Below, piece after piece: positions 46,937-55,118 of a stretch of DNA of 64,000 nt. Within the stretch, counting starts at the first letter, position 1, and each line of letters begins with the position of its first letter. The notes under the pieces were generated by a model. It made no database searches and was not told the DNA's origin. It was given only the letters and a program-made list of their open reading frames with translations. The DNA lies in assembly GCF_028737215.1 (NCBI RefSeq), contig NZ_JAQZAM010000002.1:124001-188000 (forward strand). Direction: 5' to 3'. Source of the stretch: Actinomycetospora chibensis (lineage in GTDB: Bacteria; Actinomycetota; Actinomycetes; Mycobacteriales; Pseudonocardiaceae). A program made the position numbers and the translations under genes.

Positions 46937-48139
46937 CTAGACGCGGACGCCGGCCCGGAACTTCGGGACGCGCAGGATGATCTTCGTCCCCGCGCCGCGC
47001 TCGGTCTCGACGATCAGGCCGTAGTCGGGGCCGAAGGCCGAGCGCATGCGGTCGTCCACGTTGCCGAGGCCCACGTGGGCGCCGGAGAGGTGCGCGTCGC
47101 GGTTCTCCTCCTTGAGCGCCTGCGGGTCCATGCCGACGCCGTCGTCCTCGACGATGATCGTGCACTCGGCGCCGGAGTCCTCGGCGGTGAGCGTGACGGT
47201 GCCGCCGCCCGGCTTGCCCGACAGCCCGTGGCGCACCGCGTTCTCGACCAGCGGCTGCAGCGCCAGGAACGGCAGGACCACCGAGAGCACCTCGGGCGCG
47301 ACCTGCACCTTGACCGTGAGCCGGTTGCCGAACCGGGCGTGCTCGAGGGCCAGGTAGCGGTCGATGTTCTTGAGCTCGTCGGCCAGCGTCGTGTACTCGC
47401 CGGCCTGCCGGAACGAGTAGCGGGTGAAGTCCGCGAACTCCATGAGCAGCTCGCGGGCGCGCTCGGGGTCGGTGCGGATGAACGAGGCCACCGTGTTGAG
47501 CGCGTTGTAGATGAAGTGCGGCGAGATCTGCGCGCGCAGCGCCCGGACCTCGGCGCGGTTGAGCCGCGCGCGGGACTCGTCGAGGTCGGCGAGCTCGAGC
47601 TGGCTCGAGACGTAGCGCGCGACCTCCGCGGAGGCACGCAGCAGCACCGGGCCCGGGGTGTCCGCGCTGACCGCGGCCAGCGTGCCAGCGACGTTGCCGT
47701 CGACCTCGAGGGGCACGACGACGATCCCGCGCACCGGGCAGTCCTGCGAGCCGCATTCAATGTCCTTGCGGCTGGCCACCTGCTGGCGCCCCGTGCGCAT
47801 GACCTTCTCGGCGTACTGGCGCACGTCCAGGCTGTGGTGCTCGGCCTCGCCGTCCCAGGCCAGCGGCACGCAGTCCGAGCCCGTCATCGACAGCGCCTCG
47901 GTGTCGAGCAGCGTGCGCAGGTAGGGCACCGCGAACTGCGCCGAGCCCTCCGACAGGCCCTCGCGCAGCGCGGGCGCGGCCAGCGAGACGGTGTGCAGCG
48001 TGGAGAACGTCGCGCGCTCCAGCGGCGAGGCGAACTGGTTGCGCCGCTTCACGCGGCGGTAGACCAGCACCGCGGCCACCAGCGCGACCGCCACCACGAC
48101 GGCGGCGACGACGCGCGGATCGGTCAGCCAGGCGGGCAC
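46937..48139 (-). CDS. LytS-like sensor histidine kinase
   Basis: 400 residues. One N-terminal membrane helix (VVAAVVVAVALVAAVLVYRRV), then a GAF-like sensor region with a cysteine pair in DIECGSQDCPVRG, and the His_kinase domain: LRAQISPHFIYNALNTVASF (phosphorylated His), QPLVENAVRHGL (N box) and GLGNVDDRMRSAFG (G box). The partner is the LytTR regulator at 42.1 kb. LytS-LytTR pairs in actinobacteria sense small metabolites or membrane state and regulate carboxylate symporters. GTG 48139 lies 4 bp after the Fpg stop and has no good Shine-Dalgarno, suggesting coupling. Confidence 0.9.
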   Translation of the reverse strand: MPAWLTDPRVVAAVVVAVALVAAVLVYRRVKRRNQFASPLERATFSTLHTVSLAAPALREGLSEGSAQFAVPYLRTLLDTEALSMTGSDCVPLAWDGEAEHHSLDVRQYAEKVMRTGRQQVASRKDIECGSQDCPVRGIVVVPLEVDGNVAGTLAAVSADTPGPVLLRASAEVARYVSSQLELADLDESRARLNRAEVRALRAQISPHFIYNALNTVASFIRTDPERARELLMEFADFTRYSFRQAGEYTTLADELKNIDRYLALEHARFGNRLTVKVQVAPEVLSVVLPFLALQPLVENAVRHGLSGKPGGGTVTLTAEDSGAECTIIVEDDGVGMDPQALKEENRDAHLSGAHVGLGNVDDRMRSAFGPDYGLIVETERGAGTKIILRVPKFRAGVRV

Positions 48140-48143
48140 GGGG

Positions 48144-49004
48144 CTATTTGACCAGACGGGACAGCCGGCGGTCCGCCAACGCCCGACCCTGCGTCTGGCA
48201 TGTGGGGCAGTACTGGAAGGACCGTTCGGCGTACGAGACCTCGCGGACGGTGTCGCCGCACACGGGACACGGCAGCCCGGTGCGCGCGTGCACCCGCATC
48301 CCCGAGCGCTTCTCGCCCTTGAGACGGGCGGCGTCCTGGCCGACGGCGCGCTCCACCGCGTCGGAGAGCACGCCGACCATCGCGGCGTGCAGCCGGTCGA
48401 CCGCGTCGGCGTCGAGCTTGCCCGCCGACGCGAACGGCGACAGCTTCGCGACGTGCAGGATCTCGTCGGAGTAGGCATTGCCGATCCCGGCGAGCACCTG
48501 CTGGTCGACGATCAGGGTCTTGAGCCGCTCGGAGCGACCGGCGAGCAGCTCCCCGAACGACGCGCGGTCGAGCGAGAGCGCGTCCGGGCCGAGCTTGGCC
48601 ACGCCCGGGACCTGCGACGGATCCTCGACGAGGTACACGGCGAGGCGCTTCTGCGTGCCCGCCTCGGTGAGGTCGAATCCGGGCCCGCCGACCTTCTCCA
48701 GGTGCACCCGGAACTCCAGCGGACCCTTGCCCGGCTTCGGCGGGGTGACCGACGCCTGGTCGTGCCAGCGCAGCCACCCGGCGCGCGAGAGGTGCACGAC
48801 GAGATGGAGCCCGTCGAGCTCCAGATCCAGGAACTTCCCGTGCCGCGCGGCCCCGGTGACGAGCCGGCCGGTGAGCGCCGAGAGCGGCGGGTCGAAGGTC
48901 TTGAGGACGGTCATGCTCGCGAGGTCCGTGCGCGCCACGGGCCGGGCGAGCGCGTGCGTGCGCAGGTGCTCGGCGAGGGCCTCGACCTCGGGAAGCTCGG
49001 GCAT
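48144..49004 (-). CDS. Fpg/Nei-family DNA glycosylase/AP lyase
   Basis: 286 residues. The mature N-terminus PELPEVEAL has the catalytic proline and glutamate. Later LAGIGNAYSDEIL, a helix-two-turn-helix, and a C-terminal zinc finger CPVCGDTV...YCPTCQTQGR are all present, so the enzyme should be active. It removes oxidised bases and nicks the site. The family splits into Fpg (8-oxoguanine) and Nei (pyrimidines); I cannot assign it further from sequence alone. The ATG has no strong ribosome site. The histidine kinase follows with 4 bp between them. Confidence 0.92.
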   Translation of the reverse strand: MPELPEVEALAEHLRTHALARPVARTDLASMTVLKTFDPPLSALTGRLVTGAARHGKFLDLELDGLHLVVHLSRAGWLRWHDQASVTPPKPGKGPLEFRVHLEKVGGPGFDLTEAGTQKRLAVYLVEDPSQVPGVAKLGPDALSLDRASFGELLAGRSERLKTLIVDQQVLAGIGNAYSDEILHVAKLSPFASAGKLDADAVDRLHAAMVGVLSDAVERAVGQDAARLKGEKRSGMRVHARTGLPCPVCGDTVREVSYAERSFQYCPTCQTQGRALADRRLSRLVK

Positions 49005-49021
49005 GTCAGCTCATCGGCCCC

Positions 49022-49477
49022 TCAGCTGACCGGTTGCAGAGGGCTGTCCGCGTAGGCGGGCGTCGCCCGGGTCTCGAGGCTCCGGATGGTCGCGGTCATC
49101 TCCTCGCGCGCGGCGGCCGTGCCGCGCACCCACCCCACCCAGCGTTCGGGTGCGGAGCCGTCGGCGCCGCCCGGCGTCTCGGCGACGAGCGTGCGGGGAC
49201 GCCGCAGCACCCAGCGACTCGGGAAGAACCCGGCGACCACCAGCAGGATCAGCCAGACCCAGATCGGGACGACGACGCCCTGGCTGCCGGTGAACCACCA
49301 GGCCAGGAGCGCGACCCAGAGCAGGCCCATGATCGAGACGATGCCGATGGCCGCCAGCTGGCCGCCCTGCATGTCGTGCTCGAAGTCCTCCCCCGTTGCG
49401 GGGTCGGTCCACTCCAGCTTCTGGCGCACCATCCACTGCCGCCCGTCCGCGGCGCGCACGATGCGAATCTTGGCCAC
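49022..49477 (-). CDS. Conserved two-helix membrane protein
   Basis: 151 residues. A cytoplasmic start (IRIVRAADGRQWMVRQKLEW) with FEHDMQGGQ leads into two membrane helices (AIGIVSIMGLLWVALLAWWF and VPIWVWLILLVVAGFFPSRWV). The C-terminal half is cytoplasmic and ends ATIRSLETRATPAYADSPLQPV. I recognise it as a type of conserved actinobacterial protein but know no function. The GTG start has TAGAGT six bases upstream, and that hexamer includes the stop codon of the acyl-CoA synthetase gene. Confidence 0.75.
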   Translation of the reverse strand: MAKIRIVRAADGRQWMVRQKLEWTDPATGEDFEHDMQGGQLAAIGIVSIMGLLWVALLAWWFTGSQGVVVPIWVWLILLVVAGFFPSRWVLRRPRTLVAETPGGADGSAPERWVGWVRGTAAAREEMTATIRSLETRATPAYADSPLQPVS

Positions 49478-49483
49478 GCCACC

Positions 49484-49489
49484 ACTCTA
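49484..49489 (-). promoter_or_regulatory. -10 hexamer TAGAGT built on a stop codon (leaderless)
   Basis: TAGAGT ends 6 nt before the GTG at 49477; its first three bases are the TAG stop of the acyl-CoA synthetase gene. Confidence 0.6.
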
Positions 49490-51145
49490 GCCCGCCGGAC
49501 GCGTCCAGATCGGTGCGCCGAGCAGGTCGGATCCCCCGGTCAGGGCGTCGCGCAGGTCCCGCTTGAGCACCTTCCCGGCGGCCGAGACGGGCAGCGCGTC
49601 GACGACGTGCACCGCGCGCAGGCGCTTGTAGGGCGCGACCTGCTCGTCCAGGGCCGCGGCGAGGGCCGCACCCAGCTCCGGGGTGGGCTCGTGGCCCGGC
49701 GCCGGGACGATCACGGCGACGGGCTCCTCGCCGACCGCCGCGTCCGCACGTCCCACGACGGCGGCCGCCGCGACCTCGGGGCGGGCCGCCAGCAGCTCCT
49801 CGAGCTCACGCGGATACACGTTGTAGCCCTTGTAGAGCAGCATGTCCTTGGCCCGGTCGACGATCTCGAGCTGACCGTCCTCGCCGAGCACGCCGATGTC
49901 GCCGGTCCGCAGCCACCCGTCGACCAACGTCTCCGCGGTGGCCTCCGGCCGGTCCAGGTAGCCCGCCATGACCTGCGGTCCGCGGGCCCACACCTCGCCG
50001 GCCTCGCCCTTCCCGGCGGGCGCGTCCGGCGAGCCGATGCGGATCTCGGTGTCCGGCACCGGGACGCCGACCGTGCCGACGCGGCGGTGCGCCGACCGCG
50101 CGGTGGCGCCGATGGTGAGACCCATCGTCGCCTCGGTCATCCCGTAGCCCTCGACGATCACCGCCTCCGGCATGCGCTCGGCGATCCGCCGGGCCAGCGC
50201 GAGCGGCATCGGGGCGGCCCCGGACGTCACCGTCCGCACCGAGGTGAGGTCGCGCTGCGCCGCCTCCGGGTGCGCGAGCAGGGCGTGGAAGAGCGGCGGC
50301 GCACCCGAGATCGTGGTCGCCCGATGGGTCTCGACGTCGGCCAGGAAGCGGACGGGGTCGAAGCGCTCGTGGACGATGCTCGTCGCCCCGGACACCACGG
50401 CGACGCCGATGCCGCCGATCGTGCCCATGGCGTGGAACCACGGGGCGACGGCGATCCCGGTCCCCTCGCCGAGGCGGATCGGCCACTCCTCCGCCGGCCC
50501 GATCTGCTCGAGCCCCACCTCGCCGCCGACCCCGGGGACGGGACGCGACCCGCTGCCGTGGCACGCGTACTGCAGGACGTTGGTGACGACGTTGGCGTGG
50601 GTGAGCACCACGCCCTTGGGGCTGCCGGTCGTGCCGCCGGTGTAGGCGAGGTGGGCGCGGGCGACGGTGGGGTCGACGTCGACCACCGGTGGCGCCTCGG
50701 CCCCGTCCACGCTGTCGACGCCCTCGAACCCGACCCCGTCCGTCGCGATCAGGGGGACGCCGGCGCCCACGTCGGCCAGGCCGACCACCGCCACCGCCCC
50801 CGCGTCCGCGAGCTGGGCGGCCACGCCGTCGGGCGGCAGTTGCGGGCTGACCGGCGTGAACGTGGCCCCGGCCAGCAGGATCCCGTAGTAGGCGATCGGG
50901 AAGGCGAGCACGTTGGGCAGGTGCACGCCGACGACGTCGCCGGGCACCACCCCGCGTGCGTGTAGGTGGTGGGCGAACCCGCTCGCCGCGCGCCACAGCC
51001 CGGTGAAGGTCAGCGTGCGGTCGTGGTGCCGGAACGCCACGCGGTCGCCGTGGCGCCGTGCCGCGCCGTCGAGCAGCGCGCCGACCGGCACCTCGGGGTA
51101 CGCCAGCCGCTCGGGAACCCAGGTCCGCCAGTCGGCCGTCGTCAT
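49487..51145 (-). CDS. AMP-dependent acyl-CoA synthetase/ligase
   Basis: 552 residues. P-loop YTGGTTGSPKGVVLTH, VEGYGMTEATMG, LRTGDIGVLGEDGQLE and the C-terminal catalytic lysine region VSAAGKVLKRDLRDA. The family adenylates a carboxylic acid and then makes its CoA ester, here probably a medium- or long-chain fatty acid given the neighbouring PHA genes (inference). The ATG is preceded by TAATGT 7 nt upstream, whose first three bases are the stop of phaZ. Cytosolic. Confidence 0.9.
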   Translation of the reverse strand: MTTADWRTWVPERLAYPEVPVGALLDGAARRHGDRVAFRHHDRTLTFTGLWRAASGFAHHLHARGVVPGDVVGVHLPNVLAFPIAYYGILLAGATFTPVSPQLPPDGVAAQLADAGAVAVVGLADVGAGVPLIATDGVGFEGVDSVDGAEAPPVVDVDPTVARAHLAYTGGTTGSPKGVVLTHANVVTNVLQYACHGSGSRPVPGVGGEVGLEQIGPAEEWPIRLGEGTGIAVAPWFHAMGTIGGIGVAVVSGATSIVHERFDPVRFLADVETHRATTISGAPPLFHALLAHPEAAQRDLTSVRTVTSGAAPMPLALARRIAERMPEAVIVEGYGMTEATMGLTIGATARSAHRRVGTVGVPVPDTEIRIGSPDAPAGKGEAGEVWARGPQVMAGYLDRPEATAETLVDGWLRTGDIGVLGEDGQLEIVDRAKDMLLYKGYNVYPRELEELLAARPEVAAAAVVGRADAAVGEEPVAVIVPAPGHEPTPELGAALAAALDEQVAPYKRLRAVHVVDALPVSAAGKVLKRDLRDALTGGSDLLGAPIWTRPAG

Positions 51146-51152
51146 GGCCCGG

Positions 51153-51158
51153 ACATTA
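51153..51158 (-). promoter_or_regulatory. -10 hexamer TAATGT built on the phaZ stop codon (leaderless)
   Basis: TAATGT ends 7 nt before the ATG at 51145; its TAA is the phaZ stop codon. Confidence 0.6.
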
Positions 51159-51992
51159 GGCGTCCAGGAAGTCCTCCACCACGCGCCCGAGCTCGTCGGG
51201 CCGGGTGAGCAGACCGAGGTGCCCGCCCTCGTGCAGGTGCACGGTGCCGCGGGGGATCAGCGCGCCCATGAGGTGGGCGTTGACCACGGGGATGACGGGG
51301 TCGCGACGGCCCGCGAGCACCAGCGTCGGCGCCCCGATGAACGGCAGCACCGGCAGGCTCGTCCAGCTCATGAGCGCCATCAGCTGGAAGAGGTAGGCGC
51401 GGAACATGACCGGGTGCACGCGGGAGAACACCGCGTCGACGGCCGCCTGGGACTCGCCCTGGTAGATCTCCGCGCCGGCCTCGCGCCGGTAGGAGCGGTC
51501 GTTGTAGCGCCGGGGGGTGAGCATCTTCGCCAGCACGGTGAGGCGGGCGGGGACCATCATCGCGCCCGTCCCCGTGCTCACCAGCGCGAGCCGGCCGGTG
51601 CGGTCGGGGTGCTGGAGGGCGAACTGCTGGGCGACCCCGCCGCCCCACGACAGGCCGAGGATGTCGGCCCTGCCGTAGCCGAGGTCGTCGAGCAGACCGC
51701 GGACGAGCATGGCGAGCCCCGCCATCGGCAGGGGCACCCACGGCAGCGGCGAGCCGCCGATGCCCGGGACGTCGAAGCGCACGACGGGCCGCTCGGGGTC
51801 CAGCGCCTCGACGAGCGGGTCGAGCAGCTCGAGGCTCGCGCCGATCCCGTTGACCAGCACCAGCGGCATGCGCCCGGGCGCCCCGGGGCGGTGCGCGACG
51901 TGCACGCGGTGTCCCAGGACGGTGCGGTCGTGGTGGTCGTCGGGCGCGGAACGGGGGGACGGCTCGGGAGCCGAGGCCAGGAGGACGCTCAC
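51156..51992 (-). CDS. phaZ: Intracellular poly(3-hydroxyalkanoate) depolymerase (PhaZ type)
   Basis: 278 residues. An alpha/beta hydrolase closest to Pseudomonas-type PhaZ: VLVNGIGASLELLDPLVEAL, FDVPGIGGSPLPWVPL, nucleophile S115 in LGLSWGGGVAQQFA, MVPARLTVLAKMLTPRRY and LAGRRDPVIPVVN (Asp), then EGGHLGLL (His). It degrades stored polyester. No signal peptide, so it acts on intracellular granules. The GTG overlaps the XRE regulator stop (GTGA). Order phasin-regulator-phaZ on one transcript, with phaC upstream on the same strand. Confidence 0.87.
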   Translation of the reverse strand: MSVLLASAPEPSPRSAPDDHHDRTVLGHRVHVAHRPGAPGRMPLVLVNGIGASLELLDPLVEALDPERPVVRFDVPGIGGSPLPWVPLPMAGLAMLVRGLLDDLGYGRADILGLSWGGGVAQQFALQHPDRTGRLALVSTGTGAMMVPARLTVLAKMLTPRRYNDRSYRREAGAEIYQGESQAAVDAVFSRVHPVMFRAYLFQLMALMSWTSLPVLPFIGAPTLVLAGRRDPVIPVVNAHLMGALIPRGTVHLHEGGHLGLLTRPDELGRVVEDFLDA

Positions 51993-52396
51993 GATGTCGA
52001 CCTCCCGTCGGGTGAGCCTGTGACGTAGCTCCGGTACACGGAGATCAGGGCCTCCTTCTGGGCGTCCGAGAGCCGGGAATCGGCCCGGATCGCCCGCTCG
52101 GTCGACGACGGCGCACCGTCGTCGCCGGACGTGGGGTGCCCACCGGCCTGCTCACGCACCAGGCCCGCCTGCAGCAGCAGGGTCTCGGCCGAGATGTCCA
52201 GGGCCTCCGCGATCGAGTGCAGTACGCGCACGGACGGTTCGTGGAGCCCCCGCTCGACCTGGCTGAGGTAGGGGTTCGAGATGTTGCTGAGGGCCGAGAG
52301 CTGCCGCAGCGAGAGACGGGCGAGCTTGCGCTGGCTACGGATGAACCCGCCCAGGGCGCGGCGGTGGTCCTCCCAGGGCCCGCCCGGGTGCGACAC
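51989..52396 (-). CDS. XRE-family HTH regulator of the PHA locus
   Basis: 135 residues. The N-terminal helix-turn-helix reads SQRKLARLSLRQLSALSNIS, NPYLSQVERG and SVRVLHSIAEALDIS. The C-terminal part contains ADSRLSDAQKEALISVYRSYV, an interaction or effector helix. Its place 5 bp after the phasin gene and coupled to phaZ suggests it controls granule genes, in the role of PhaR in proteobacteria but from a different family. The start is ATG 52396. The effector is unknown. Confidence 0.85.
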   Translation of the reverse strand: MSHPGGPWEDHRRALGGFIRSQRKLARLSLRQLSALSNISNPYLSQVERGLHEPSVRVLHSIAEALDISAETLLLQAGLVREQAGGHPTSGDDGAPSSTERAIRADSRLSDAQKEALISVYRSYVTGSPDGRSTS

Positions 52397-52401
52397 CTCG
52401 G

Positions 52402-52767
52402 TCAGCGGCGCGCGGCAGGCGGCGTGACCACGGTCAGCGACTGCAGCGCGGGCGCCATGGCGCCGAGCACGTGGTGCGCGGCGGAGCGCTGGGCCTCGAG
52501 GAGCTGCACGCCGGTGTCGTAGAAGCGGTCGACGGCCTCGACGGCGGTGTGCGGCGCGCCGGTGGCGCCGAGGGCACTGCCGAACGAGTTGCCGAACGGC
52601 TGGCCGGACGTGTCGGCCCCGAGGACGCTGCCGACGCCGGGGACGCCGCGCAGCACCGCGGCCCAGCTCTCGGCGACGGAGCCGGCGAACCGGAGTCCCG
52701 CCTCCTGGGCCTGGGCGATCACGTCGAGGGCCTGGTCGCGGGCCTCGTCGGCGGTCGGGGTGGCCAT
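52402..52767 (-). CDS. Phasin-like PHA granule protein
   Basis: 121 residues, helical and amphipathic: TADEARDQALDVIAQAQEAG, RFAGSVAESWAAVLRGVPG, TAVEAVDRFYDTGVQLLEAQ, RSAAHHVLGAMAPALQSL. Phasins coat PHA granules. Size, helicity and location between phaC and phaZ genes fit, though the family is hard to prove by sequence. The ATG 52767 follows GGAGG by eight bases, so a longer frame upstream is rejected. A TAAACT hexamer precedes the leader. Confidence 0.75.
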   Translation of the reverse strand: MATPTADEARDQALDVIAQAQEAGLRFAGSVAESWAAVLRGVPGVGSVLGADTSGQPFGNSFGSALGATGAPHTAVEAVDRFYDTGVQLLEAQRSAAHHVLGAMAPALQSLTVVTPPAARR

Positions 52768-52801
52768 GGTGGATTCCTCCGCGTCGTCGGTGACAGCGCT
52801 C

Positions 52802-52807
52802 AGTTTA
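52802..52807 (-). promoter_or_regulatory. -10 hexamer TAAACT of the phasin operon
   Basis: TAAACT lies 34 nt before the phasin ATG, giving a leadered mRNA of about 28 nt with GGAGG. No clear -35 is seen; the preceding TTGG may act as an extended -10. Confidence 0.5.
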
Positions 52808-52876
52808 CCAAGCGCCCACCGCCACGGGTCCCGTCGCGGTGGCACCGGCCACACGTGGGACGGCGATTCCCGCCAT

Positions 52877-53065
52877 TCAGAGGGGTGGCAGCGACGCGAG
52901 GAGCCGCTCTCGTTCCTCCGACGTGCGCGAGGAGCAGGACGCGCACGGGCACCGCGCCTCCCGGCCGGCCAGCAGGAGGTCGAGACGCAGGAACACCTGG
53001 TCGTACCCCGGCCCCACGGCCTCGTCCACCTTCCGACGCAGGACGACGGACGCGTGACGGTTCAT
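52877..53065 (-). CDS. Small Cys-rich hypothetical protein
   Basis: 62 residues: MNRHASVVLRRKVDEAVG, DQVFLRLDLLLAGREARC, then a CPCASCSS cluster and a charged end. GGGGG lies 4 nt before ATG 53065. Three cysteines in CPCASC could bind metal. It lies between phaC and the phasin gene, on the same strand. It is short and could be a spurious frame in GC-rich DNA, but it has a ribosome site, a sensible start and non-repetitive composition. No family recognised. Confidence 0.4.
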   Translation of the reverse strand: MNRHASVVLRRKVDEAVGPGYDQVFLRLDLLLAGREARCPCASCSSRTSEERERLLASLPPL

Positions 53066-53237
53066 GGTCCCCCACACCCTCGCAGGCGGCGACGGAGCGA
53101 CGAGTTGCGCGGAGCGCGGCGGGACGCGCTCTACGCAACACCGTGGCGGCCTCGGCGAGGTCCGTCAACCGACGATCGGGTGCGGGGGGCCTCGCGTTAC
53201 CCAGCCTTGACCGGGCGGAACGCGCGGACGATCGGGA

Positions 53238-54989
53238 TCAGGCGGAGCCGAGGACGTACGAGCCCGGCGCGTCGCCCAGCGGCGGGTGGGCGTCCGAGCC
53301 GGTGGGCGGCGGGGTGCGCATGCCGCCGGCGCGCTCGCCGATCCAGTCGCGCCACGGCTCCCACCAGGAGCCCGCGACCTCGCTCGCCCGCTGCAGCCAG
53401 GTGTCGGGGTCCGGTGCGGACTCGCCGCCGACCGTGCCGATCCAGTGCTTGGCCTTCTTCCCGGGCGGGTTGACGACGCCGGCGATGTGGCCGCCGTTGG
53501 AGAGGGTGAACGTGACGTCGCCACCCAGCAGACCGGTCGAGGTGAACGACGTCCGCCACGGCGCGATGTGGTCGTTCACGGCCCCCACGATGAACGTGTC
53601 GTTCGTGACCGACTTCAGCGACAGGTGCTCGCCGAGCAGCTCGAGCTCGCCGCGCGCCAGCTCGTTCTCCAGGTAGAAGTGCCGGAGGTAGAAGGCGTGC
53701 ATCTTGGCCGGCATGCGCGTCGAGTCGTTGTTCCAGGCGAGGATGTCGAACGCCGGCGGTGTCCTGCCCTCCAGCCAGTTCGGCCCGACGTAGTTGAAGA
53801 TCAGGTCGTTGGCCCGCAGCAGGTCGAAGGTGCCGGCCATCGAGTCCGCGGGCAGGTAGCCGGTCTTCGCCATCTTGCGCTCGAGGCGCTCGACGATCTC
53901 CGGGTCGACGAAGCTCGCGACGGGCCCGGGGTCGGAGTAGTCGAGCAGGGTGTTCTGCAGCGTCAGCGAGTTGACGCGGTCACCCTGGCCCCGGGCGTGG
54001 AGCATCGCCGTCGCGATGGTCGCCATGAGCCCGCCGAGGCAGAGCCCGACGAGGTTGACCGTGTCCGCGCCCGTGATCTCCTGGACGACGTCCATCGCGG
54101 CCAGGTCGCCGAGCTCGAGGTAGTCGTCGAGGCCCGTGTCGGCCATGGACTCGTCGGGGTCGCGGTAGCTGATGACGAAGACGGTGTGGCCGTGCTGGAC
54201 GGCCCACTCGAGGAAGCTGCGACCCGGCGCGAGGTCCATGACGTAGTACTTGTTGATCCACGGCGGGCTCACGAGGATCGGGATCTCGTGGACCTCGTCG
54301 GTCTGGGGCTCGAACTGGATGAGCTCCATGAGCCGGTTGCGGTACACGACCTTGCCCGGCGTCGCCGCGAGCTCCTGGCCGACCCGCAGGTTCGTGCGGT
54401 CGACCTGCTGGGGACGGCCCTGGTTGGTGGCGAGGTCGTCGAGCATCTGACGGAAGCCCGCCACCACGCTCGACCCACCGGTCTCGAAGGCCCGCTTCAG
54501 GGCGGCCGGGTTCCCGGGCAGCAGGTTGGTCGGTGAGAGCACGCTGCCCAGCACGTCGGCCAGCAGCGCCGCGCGCTCGCGGGAGGACTCGTCGAGGCCC
54601 GCGGCGTCGACGAGCTCGTGCAACGTCGCCACCAGCGCGAGGTACTCCTGGCGGAGCCCCCAGTAGACGGGGTTCTCCTCCCAGGTCGTGTCGCGGAAGC
54701 GGCCGTCCTTCTCCACCGGGACGGGTCCCTCGGCCGTCGAGCCGAGAGCCCGGGCGATGGCGGCCGTGCCGATGCGGGCGGTCAGGGCGGCGTGCGAGGC
54801 CACCACCCGGCCGACCTCGGCCGGGTGGGTTGCGAGGCCCTGGGCCACCTGCACGACGGTGCGTCCCCACAGGGCGGGGTCGGCTTCGGCCAACAGATCG
54901 GCCGGCAGCAGCGACTCCAGCGTGCTGGCCACATCGATGGCGGCACCCGGCATCGTCGCCGGGCTATTGCGGTGCGACTCCACGGTCAT
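53238..54989 (-). CDS. phaC: Class I poly(3-hydroxyalkanoate) synthase
   Basis: 583 residues, full length for class I PhaC. The lipase-like box GLCLGG holds catalytic C317; D473 is in VNDHIAPW and H501 in NGGHIAGVVNPPG. Conserved NPVYWGLRQEYLA, GNPAALKRAFETGG and the WINKYYVMDLAPGRS-type region are present. It polymerises (R)-3-hydroxyacyl-CoA into storage polyester on granules. The ATG follows GGAGG about 10 nt upstream. No phaA or phaB genes are near, so monomers come from elsewhere. Confidence 0.95.
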   Translation of the reverse strand: MTVESHRNSPATMPGAAIDVASTLESLLPADLLAEADPALWGRTVVQVAQGLATHPAEVGRVVASHAALTARIGTAAIARALGSTAEGPVPVEKDGRFRDTTWEENPVYWGLRQEYLALVATLHELVDAAGLDESSRERAALLADVLGSVLSPTNLLPGNPAALKRAFETGGSSVVAGFRQMLDDLATNQGRPQQVDRTNLRVGQELAATPGKVVYRNRLMELIQFEPQTDEVHEIPILVSPPWINKYYVMDLAPGRSFLEWAVQHGHTVFVISYRDPDESMADTGLDDYLELGDLAAMDVVQEITGADTVNLVGLCLGGLMATIATAMLHARGQGDRVNSLTLQNTLLDYSDPGPVASFVDPEIVERLERKMAKTGYLPADSMAGTFDLLRANDLIFNYVGPNWLEGRTPPAFDILAWNNDSTRMPAKMHAFYLRHFYLENELARGELELLGEHLSLKSVTNDTFIVGAVNDHIAPWRTSFTSTGLLGGDVTFTLSNGGHIAGVVNPPGKKAKHWIGTVGGESAPDPDTWLQRASEVAGSWWEPWRDWIGERAGGMRTPPPTGSDAHPPLGDAPGSYVLGSA

Positions 54990-55019
54990 GCGAGGGGGAC
55001 CTCCACGTCGACTCCCGGA

Positions 55020-55039
55020 GCGCGCCTGGCCTGGCGCGC
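55020..55039 (-). terminator. Hairpin between the methyltransferase gene and phaC
   Basis: GCGCGCC-TGGCCT-GGCGCGC, a perfect 7-bp stem about 80 bp past the methyltransferase stop and 30 bp before the phaC start. Confidence 0.5.
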
Positions 55040-55118
55040 CCCGGGTGAAGTGTGCCCGTCTGGGACCTGGATCACACGGTTACCGACGGGTCCGAGGCCA
55101 GGCTCACCCCGGCGGGCC

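Noticed and set aside
53100-53170. TTGACG on the minus strand as a promoter for the small Cys-rich ORF
   Set aside because: No convincing -10 at the right distance, and the ORF itself is uncertain.
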